Shown here: one piece after another, positions 57,037 to 64,000 of the stretch
How positions within the stretch are numbered: the stretch's first letter is position 1
How the letters are laid out: each line of letters opens with the position of its first letter
Assembly: GCA_017311185.1 (NCBI GenBank)
Contig: JAESUZ010000350.1
Span: 186,001 to 250,000 of the forward strand
Direction of reading: 5' to 3'
Length of the DNA: 64,000 bases
From: Proteles cristata cristata
Taxonomy: Eukaryota; Chordata; Mammalia; Carnivora; Hyaenidae
Program-made: the position numbers and the translations under genes
The notes under the pieces: generated by a model
The model's input: only the letters and a program-made list of their open reading frames with translations
The model's database searches: none
Told to the model about the DNA's origin: nothing

Positions 57037-57097
57037 GAAGTTGTGCGCTTCCTAGATACCAAGCATCAAGACCACTATCAAGTCTACAATCTATGCA
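57037..57097 (+). CDS. TPTE: TPTE exon: phosphatase domain, RFLDTKH block (61 bp)
   Basis: Acceptor tgtctattttttctag ends at 57036; donor GTATGT starts at 57098. The frame is EVVRFLDTKHQDHYQVYNLC with A of a split Ser codon. VVRFLD-KH--HY-VYNLC is shared with PTEN (VVRFLDSKH...YNLC) and TPTE. Phase 0 in, 1 out. The exon aligns end to end with family members without gaps. Confidence 0.95.
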
Positions 57098-57397
57098 GTA
57101 TGTACACGGTCAGATATTTTGCTACTATCAATAGAAAACAGATCACTGCATATAAGAAGATGATTCCGTTTTTACATTTAATTTAATCTTAAGTATTTGG
57201 TGGTGGTGGAAAATCTCCATGTTGCCCTGGCTCTATTTTGTAGGAAAAGATAGATCAATAGTATAAATGCCTGTGAGGGTGGCAGGAGGCGTAAGTGGAG
57301 ACAGAGCCATTTGAGGCTGAATCTGCTCTAATGGTATTAGGATTAGGAAAATACTTCTATTTTTCCTGCCAGCTTGTGTTTTGAAGACAGACAATTC
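57098..57397. other. Unique intron after exon 57037
   Basis: Single-copy-looking, no repeat recognised. Confidence 0.5.
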
Positions 57398-57412
57398 AAC
57401 AAATACATTTCT

Positions 57413-57449
57413 TTTTTTTTTTTAATTTTTTTAATGTTTTATTTATTTC

Positions 57450-57484
<35 letters not shown>

Positions 57485-57642
57485 GGGAGGGTCAGATAGA
57501 GAGGGAGATACAGAATCTGAAACAGGGTCCAGGCTCTGAGCTGCCAGCACAGAGCCCGACACGGGGCTCAAACCCATGAACTATGAGATCATGACCAGAG
57601 CCGAAGTCTGACACTTAACCAACTGAGCCACCCAGATGCCCC
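57413..57642 (-). mobile_element. CanSINE, minus strand
   Basis: T-rich start, (GA)n tract, ends gagccacccagatgcccc. Flanked by the exact 15-base duplication aacaaatacatttct (57398 and 57643). Confidence 0.95.
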
Positions 57643-57657
57643 AACAAATACATTTCT

Positions 57658-58158
57658 AATTCACTAGGAGTGGAGTGTGAGCAGAACAAAACCCCAATTT
57701 AAAAAAAAAAATGCAACTAGTCAATAAACAAGGAAAAATATGCTCAAAAAGCAAACCCCTGTAGAAAACAGATTATATCCCAGCTCACTGCTCTCTTGAC
57801 TTTTCCTCTTCCTGTGTATTAAATAAACATTTCCAGGAGGCAAGCACTCCGGTTGGCCACATTTGCTTCTGATCTGTGGTGTCTGTCTACCCTATGATAA
57901 TATGATGAGTAGCCTGCTAGAAAATTAAAAGTAAGTCCTGTTAAACCCAAAAAAATTGTGCCTAGGTTACTCAGGGTGGACTAACCACTACGAGCTCTGT
58001 TTTTCAGACCCTTAATATTCTTACAGCGGCAAGAGCCAGTCAGAAACCTTTTAAAAGGTGGATAAGGAAATTATAATACAAACATATAACTTATTCATAA
58101 TTTGATTATTTACTGTTATTTAGGCATAGAGATATGACCCATGCATCTTTTCTTCTAG
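57658..58158. other. Unique intron before exon 58159
   Basis: Single-copy-looking; ends in the acceptor catgcatcttttcttctag. Confidence 0.5.
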
Positions 58159-58240
58159 GTGAAAGAGCTTATGATCCTAAGTACTTCCATTACAGGGTCC
58201 GGCGAATCATGATTGATGATCACAATGTCCCCACACTAAG
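58159..58240 (+). CDS. TPTE: TPTE exon: phosphatase domain with the catalytic-Asp loop (82 bp)
   Basis: Acceptor catcttttcttctag ends at 58158; donor GTAAGT starts at 58241. GT completes AGT (Ser); the frame is [17 protein letters not shown], then IDDHNVPTL and a split codon AG. The ERAYDP and DDHNVP blocks are typical of voltage-sensing phosphatases; in PTEN the matching DHNPP loop carries the assisting Asp. Phase 1 in, 2 out. It is followed by an intron of only 101 bp. Confidence 0.95.
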
Positions 58241-58341
58241 GTAAGTTTTATGCCAAGTTGGCTATCAAAAGAAAGCTAAATGCACTGGGCTTGATTGTGG
58301 CTGTTATTTTAATTCAATTAAAATTTTACATTTGAAATCAG

Positions 58342-58430
58342 TGAGATGCTGGCATTCACCAAGGAAGTAGAGGAGTGGATGGCTCAAGATGATGAAAACA
58401 TCGTAGCAATTCACTGTAAGGGAGGCAAAG
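58342..58430 (+). CDS. TPTE: TPTE exon: phosphatase domain with the catalytic Cys loop (89 bp)
   Basis: Entry base T completes AGT (Ser). The frame is [20 protein letters not shown] and then [10 protein letters not shown] with G as the first base of the next codon. Cys is at 58415-58417. The loop is HCKGGKG, like the HCKAGKG of PTEN and the CKGGKG of Ciona VSP, while I remember CKGGTD in human TPTE. This suggests an active-type loop. Acceptor aaattttacatttgaaatcag has a weak pyrimidine tract; the donor is GTAAAA (58431). Phase 2 in, 1 out. The following exon, which must supply Arg-Thr-Gly, is not in the window as far as I can see. Confidence 0.94.
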
Positions 58431-58513
58431 GTAAAAACCTTTTTTAATTTCCCTTTCTCTATACCAGGACAAGATACAGCTGTTAATTAGTATTAACAAT
58501 TATTAACATTTTT

Positions 58514-58733
58514 AATAAATTTTTAAAATGTTCATTATTTACTTTTTGAGAGAGAAACAGAGACAAGAGTGTGAGCGGGGAAAGGGCAGAGAAAGAAAGG
58601 GAGACACAGAATCTGAAGGAGACTCCAAGTTGTCAGCACAGAGCCCGACTCAGGGCTCGATCCCACAAACTGTGATATCATGACCTGAGCTGAAGTCGGA
58701 CGCTTAACTCACTGAGCCACCCAGGGACCCCAG
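58514..58733 (-). mobile_element. CanSINE, minus strand, 80 bp after the Cys-loop exon
   Basis: Ends gagccacccagggacccc. Flanked by ttattaacattttt (58499) and ttatcaacatttttt (58734). Confidence 0.92.
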
Positions 58734-58739
58734 TTATCA

Positions 58740-59865
58740 ACATTTTTTGATGTTAGCTTCAAGACTGAAGGAAGGGAAGGAAAGAGGAAAGAGGGAGGGT
58801 GGAAGGTAAAGGCTAAGGAAGGGAAGAAAATAGGAATAACAGAAGTAAGGAAAGTTGAGCATATTTTTTCTTGTTTATGACTGTCTGCGTTTCTTTGTTT
58901 TTGATTGCCAAAACATCTATGAAAACAAAACCGTGTTTAATTTTAGAAATTGTCAGAGCACTTTTATTGAAGATTGTTCTTAAATTTTGTGAGAACCTTT
59001 TAAAGTTAAGAGGCCAACAGTGATGCTATTTCAAAAACCAAAAATCAGTAGAATTTTTGTAGTACAGAGATACAAAGAAGTTGATTTTTGTGAGGTAAAA
59101 TGGAAAAAAAAGTGTTTGCAAATTCAGTCAAGTTAGATTTTCTCTCATTCGGCTTTAGGCTTTTAGTAATTACCTAATCATATTTTTACAGGTTTTGACA
59201 AAGAATTACAGTTTTGGTGGGCTACAAAACAGTTTTTTATTGCATTCCAGGAAAACACAATACTTTAACACTGCCTTAAAAAAATAAAAAAATAAAATAA
59301 ATAAAACTGCCTTATATAATTGAGTAGAATCAAGTTTTAGTCTTATCTGAAAAAATTGTTTCAAGCCCATTAATTAGTAGGTAGAGTCTGTCTTTAGTTC
59401 CATAGGTTGAAACATTCTGGATATGCAGTTTATAATACCAGGGATAAATGAAGAATATAGAGGTGGAATCATATGGAATTGAGAGTTTTGGACCATCTTT
59501 TATTTACAAAAATGGTCATTTCATGTGGCTTAACCTAATATATTATCATGCAAGCATTTGGCTTCTGTTTTCCAAAGCTAATTCCCTGCTTGGAGGATAA
59601 CATTTCAAATTTCATTTTTAAATTTTTTTGAGGGGGGACTTAAAAATGTTTTGTGTTCACAAGTCTTTTATTGACTGCCCTTTAGGACTGTTTGGAGGGC
59701 TGGTATTCAGCCGGTATGTACCAGAGTAGCCTCTTTTTTCCAAGTTTTCATTCATATTGTTTTGCTTTCTTCTTGCTGGTTGGTGCCTATACATTACCAG
59801 TAGTATCGTGATAGTCAAAATATTTTATTATTGATTTATGAGACTGCTTTAAATGAAGTGGATGC
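58740..59865. other. Unique intron with a purine-rich GGAA tract
   Basis: 58765-58860 is a GA-rich run (gaagggaaggaaagagg and similar). The rest is single-copy-looking. A candidate acceptor at 59677-59682 does not open a fitting exon (see rejected items). Confidence 0.5.
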
Positions 59866-60110
59866 TAATTTTTTAGTATAGTTGACACACAGTGTTAAAA
59901 TAAAAACACTAATTTGAAAAGATCTATGCACCCCTATTTATTGCAGCATTAAGTACTGCAATAGCCAAGATATAGAAGAACCCAAACGTCCATCAATAGA
60001 TGAATGGATAAAAGGGATGTGGGGTGTGTGTGTCCTATGTGTACGTATGTGTGTGTATGCATACACATGCAATGGAATATTACTCAACCATAAAAATTGA
60101 TTTTTATTAG
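59866..60110. mobile_element. Short L1 relic with two parts in opposite orientation
   Basis: 59866-59896 (ttttagtatagttgacacacagtg) reads as the L1 3' UTR on the minus strand, while 59900-60100 ('atgcacccctatttattgcagc', 'cgtccatcaatagatgaatgg', 'caatggaatattactcaacc') reads as late L1 on the plus strand. This layout resembles an inverted L1 insertion. Confidence 0.6.
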
Positions 60111-60297
60111 TAGTTTATATTACAAATATCTCCTCCCACTATGTCTTTAACTTGATTATGATTTATTTTGTCACAGGAGCCATTCTACACTGTATGTTTA
60201 TTAGCTTGGATTTAAATAAAATTAAAAAAGAAAACTAAAAATATAAAAAGAAACTAAAAAAGGACATATTTATAATTTTGAGTGTAGTGAAATTTAT

Positions 60298-60301
<4 letters not shown>

Positions 60302-60341
<40 letters not shown>
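60302..60341. repeat. (GT)n microsatellite
   Basis: About 20 GT units followed by tttgtatgcag. Confidence 0.95.
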
Positions 60342-60344
<3 letters not shown>

Positions 60345-60439
60345 TATGCAGTTCATGCTTTTTGTCCTGTTTAAGAAATTCAGCCTGTACACTGGGGTAG
60401 TGAGAGTATCCTCACTTATAAAATATTAAACTTTCATTT

Positions 60440-60660
60440 ATTTATTTATTTTAAATGTTTACTTATTTTTGAGAGAGAGAGAAACAGAGTGTATGTGGAG
60501 AACGGTCAGAGAGAGAGAGAGGGAGATACAGAATCTGAAGCAGGTTCCAGGCTCTGAGCTGTCAGCACAGAGCCCAACGCGGTGCTCAAACCCAGGAACC
60601 GGGAGATCATGACCCAAGCTGAAGTCCGCCGCTTAACTGATTGAGCCACCCAGGTGCCCC
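60440..60660 (-). mobile_element. CanSINE, minus strand
   Basis: Ends gagccacccaggtgcccc. Flanked by taaactttcattt (60427) and taaacttttattt (60661). Confidence 0.93.
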
Positions 60661-60879
60661 TAAACTTTTATTTTTTACATTGAGGCCTCTAATCTAACTG
60701 AGATTTGGGGAGGGAGGTGTTTTTGTTCATACTGATAGACAGTTGTCCTAACACCATATATTGTAGGCTCATTTATCCCCCCATTGATTTATCGTCCCTT
60801 CTCAGTCATGTACCAAGTTGTGATAGAAGTTTGGGACTGTTTCTGAGTTCTTGATACCGCACTATTGAAATTTTTTATT

Positions 60880-63800
60880 TAAAAAAGTTTTTATTAAAGT
60901 ATAGTTGATACAGCATGTTACATTAGTTTCAGGTGTACAACACAGTAATTCGACAAGTCCATACATTATGCAATCCTCCGATCAAGTGAAGACACAGTCC
61001 ATCACTATGCAATGCTTTTATGATACCTTTGACTTACTGCTTTAGAATATTGCTGACTGTATTCTCTGTGCTGTACCTTTCATCCCCTTGACTTATTCAT
61101 TCCATAACTGGAGGTCCGTACTTCCCACTCCCCTTCACCCATTTTTCCCAAAGCCTTACATCCCTTCCCTTTGGCAACAACCACTTTGCTTTCTGTATTT
61201 ATAGGTCTGTTTCTGCTTTTTGTTTTTTTACAATCCACATTTAACTGAAATAATTCAGTGTTTGTCTTCCTCTGACTTCTTTCACTCAGCAGAATACCCT
61301 CTAGTTTCCTTCATGTTGTCACAAATGGTATAACCTCATCCTTTTATGGCTGAGTAATATTCCATTGTGTATATATACCACTGCTTCTTTATCCATTCAC
61401 CTGTTGATGGGCACTTGGGTTGCTTCCATACCTCGGCTATTGCAAATAATGCTGCAGTGATCATATGTTTTTGAATTAGTTTTTTGTGTTCTTTGAGTAA
61501 ATACTGAGTAGCAAAATTACTGGATCATATGACCATTCTCTTTTTAAGGAATCTAAAAAATTTTAAGGAATCCTATTTTGAGGAAACTCCATACTATTTT
61601 CCATAGTGGCTACACCAATTTACATTCTCACCAACACTACACCAAGTTTCCCTTTTCTCCACATCCTCATTATCACTTGTTATTTCTTTTTAATTCTAGC
61701 CATTTGGATAAGGCTATATTGGGGAAGGTTATATTTAATTATGATTTTGATTTGCATTTACCTGACGATTAGTGATGTAGAACATCGTTTCATATGTCTT
61801 TTGGCCATCTGTTTGTCTTTGGAAAAATGTTTATTCAGGTCCTCTGCCTCTTTGGATTATTTGGGGGTTTTTCAGTATTGAGTTGTGTAAGTCATTTATA
61901 GATTTTGGATATTAACACCTTATCTGATACGACATTTGCAAATATCTTCTCCCAGTCATTGGGTTGGCTTTTCATTTTGTTGATGGTTTCCTTTGCTGTG
62001 TAAAAGGTTTTTATTTTGGTGTAGTCCCAAACGTTTATTTTTGTTTTTGTTTCCCTTGCTTGAGGACACATATCTAGAAAGATGATGTCAGAGAGCTTTC
62101 TGCCAATGTTTCCTTCAAGTAGTTTCATGGTTTCAGGTCTCACATTTGGATCTTTCATTCATTTTAAATTTATTTTTGTGTAGGGTATAAGAAAGTGGTC
62201 GAGTTTCATTCTTTTGCATGCATCTCTCCAGTTTTCCCAGCACCTTTTATTGAAAACACTTTTTCCCATTGCACATTCTTGTTTCCTTCATCCGAGATTA
62301 GTTGACCCTATAACTGTGAGTTTATTTCTGGGCTCTCTATCTGTTCTAGTGTTCTATGTTTGTCCTTTTGTGCCAATCCCATACTCTTTGATTACTACAC
62401 CTTTGTAGTGTATCTTGAAATCTGGGATTGTGATGCCTTCAATCTTGTTCTTTTTGGAGATTTGCTTAGGCTATTTTAGGGGTCTTCTGTGGTTTCATAC
62501 AAATTTTAGGGCTGTTTTTTCCTAGTTGTGTGAAAAATGATATATATGTTGACAGTGATTGCATTAACTCTACAAATAGCTTTTGGATAATATGAACATT
62601 TTAACAATAGTTAGTCTTCAGTTCATGAGTGTGAGCTGCCTGTACATTTGTTTGTGTTGTCTTCACTATCTTTCATCAATGTTTTATAGTTTTCTGAGTG
62701 CAGGCTTTTCCCCTCCTCAGCTAAGTTTATTGTAAGATATTTTATTATTTTTAGTACAGTTGTAAATGGCACTCTTTTCTCAATTTCTCTTTCTGCTACT
62801 TCATTAGGAGTGCATAGAAATACAATGAATTTTTGTAAGTTGATTTTGCATCCTGCAACCTTATTGAATTTATTAGTTCTATCAGTTTTTTGGTGGAGTC
62901 TTTAGGGTTTTCTATATATAGTATCATGTCACCTGCAAAGAATTTTACTTCTTCTTTAGCGATTTGGGTGCCTTGTCTGCTGTAGCGAGGACTTCCAGCA
63001 CTATGTAGAATAAGTGTGATGAGTAGACATCTTTGTCTTGTTCCTGATCTTAGGGGAAAGGCTCTCAGTTTTTTACCGTTGTGTATGATGCTAGCTTTAA
63101 TTTTTTTTATATGTGGCCTTTACTATGTTGAGGTATGTTCCCTCTAAACCTACGTTGTTGAGGGTTTTTATTATACATGGATATTGTATTTGGTCAAATG
63201 CTTTTTCTACATCTGTTGAAATGATCATATGGCTCTTATCTTATTCTTTATTGATGTATCATGTCAATTGATTTGTGTATATCGATCCACAGTTGCATCC
63301 CAAGTATAAATCTCACTTGATCATAGTGAATGATCTTTTTAATGTATTGGATTCAGTTTACTAAAATTTTGTTGAGGATTTTTGCATCTGTGTTCATCAG
63401 AGATATCAGCCCATAGTTCTCTCTCTCTCTCTCTCTTTGTAGCACCTTTGTCTGGTTTTGGTATCAGAGCAATATTGGCCTCATAGAATAAATAAATTTC
63501 CTAATTTCCTTCCTCTTATTGTTTTTGGAATAGTTTGAGAAGAATAGGCATATACTCTTCTTTAAATGTTTGGTAGTATTCACCTGTGAAGCCATCTGGT
63601 CCTGGGCTTTTATTTGTCGGAAGTTTTTGAATACTGATTCAACTTCATTGCTGGTAATCAGGTAAATGTATCCTATTTCTTCCTGATTCAGGTTTGGAAA
63701 GTTATATATTTATAAGAATTTATGCATTTCATCTAAGTTATCCAATTATTCACATACAATTTTTCATAATCTCTTATAATCCTTTGTATTTCTGGAGTAT

Positions 63801-64000
63801 TGGTTATTATTTCTCCTCTTTCATTTGTGATTTTATTGGAGTTCTCTCTCTCTCTCTCTGTCTCTTTCTCTCTGATGAGTCTGGCTAAAGGTTTATAGTT
63901 CTGTTGGTTTTTTTTTCAAATAACCAGGTCCTGCTTTCATTGATCTGTTGTTTTTTAGTTTCTATTTTGTTTATTTCTGCTCTAATATTTATTATTTCCT
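60880..64000 (-). mobile_element. L1, minus strand, running off the window
   Basis: 3' end at left (agtatagttgatacagcatg, 'gtttcaggtgtacaac'), then ORF2 in reverse, with short broken frames (61892-62158 is the ORF2 C-part). The window ends inside the middle of ORF2. It carries (CT)n patches at 63420 and 63845. Confidence 0.9.

Larger units (their letters stand above)
695..58430 (+). other. TPTE: Partial TPTE/TPTE2-type voltage-sensing phosphatase gene (gene span)
   Basis: This is the span of all exons assigned here. The family joins a four-helix voltage-sensor domain (S1-S4) to a PTEN-like phosphoinositide phosphatase and a C2 domain, in membranes of mostly testis or sperm-line cells (family knowledge). 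In the window the exon order is N-terminal modules, acidic stretch, S1, S2, S3, S4, basic linker and phosphatase up to the Cys loop. Every exon has AG and GT borders, and the phases chain without a break from 1946 to 58430. Introns range from 101 bp (58241-58341) to 21.8 kb (35277-57036). The initiator exon lies before base 1. The exon after the Cys loop, which should begin with the Arg-Thr-Gly of the P-loop, was not found before 64000. TPTE and TPTE2 cannot be told apart here; non-primate mammals generally carry one such gene. Confidence 0.93.

Noticed and set aside
59677..59730. Candidate next TPTE exon after 'gccctttag' at 59682
   Set aside because: In the required phase it reads Gly-Leu-Phe-Gly-Gly and not Arg-Thr-Gly, then meets a stop soon after, with only a weak donor. 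It does not match the phosphatase family.
1..64000. CRISPR arrays, bacterial operons, tRNA or rRNA genes
   Set aside because: None seen. The tRNA-like segments are CanSINE heads, and the regular repeats are microsatellites or the exon array.

Overview
The window is nuclear DNA from a carnivoran, almost certainly a member of the cat family. The basis is about two dozen CanSINE (tRNA-Lys-derived SINE) copies whose head reads 'gcctgggtggctcagtcggttaagcg' in split form and whose body carries the felid-type 'tcgggctctgtgctgacagctcagagcctggagcc' signature, together with carnivore-type L1 elements. There is no bacterial or plasmid content. Almost every long open frame is an L1, SINE or retrovirus relic.

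One real gene runs through the window on the + strand, hidden among the repeats: a TPTE/TPTE2-type voltage-sensing phosphatase (transmembrane PTEN relative). I found ten short exons with consensus splice sites and continuous phase from 7883 to 58430. They encode an acidic cytoplasmic stretch (7883-7948), the entry to S1 (a 48-bp microexon, 28726-28773), S1-S2 (29909-30070), S3 (32387-32506), S4 (33969-34068), the basic voltage-to-enzyme linker (34208-34271) and the PTEN-like phosphatase up to the catalytic Cys loop HCKGGKG (35212-35276, 57037-57097, 58159-58240, 58342-58430). The first exon(s) lie upstream of the window and the rest of the phosphatase and the C2 domain lie downstream.

Region 1-7440 is a degenerate tandem array of units of roughly 1 kb. 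Each unit carries one exon-like module of 54 bp (45 bp in one) flanked by a TTTAATCYTTTAG acceptor and a GTGAG donor. Six modules are open in one and the same frame only, with the same phase (2 in, 2 out) that the next TPTE exon requires; a seventh is broken. I infer a repeat-exon array that encodes an expandable cytoplasmic N-terminus. This is the most interesting feature of the window.

The introns are filled by mobile DNA. 8.4-18.4 kb: an old minus-strand L1 split by a full-length minus-strand L1, with SINEs. 18.4-24.7 kb: a plus-strand retroviral LTR/leader/gag remnant butted against a minus-strand retrovirus with LTR, env, integrase and RT remnants. 24.7-28.2 kb: minus L1. 28.2-36.5 kb: mostly unique intron carrying the voltage-sensor exons, with MIR, hAT MITEs and an L1 tail. 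36.5-43.4 kb: plus-strand L1s. 43.4-51.7 kb: minus L1 with a monomer-like repeated 5' UTR. 51.7-54.5 kb: minus class I retroviral pol remnant split by an L1 tail. 55-60.9 kb: phosphatase exons among SINEs. 60.9-64 kb: another minus L1 running off the window.

All coordinates of repeats are approximate (plus or minus about 10-20 bases) unless target-site duplications are stated; exon borders are given to the base.
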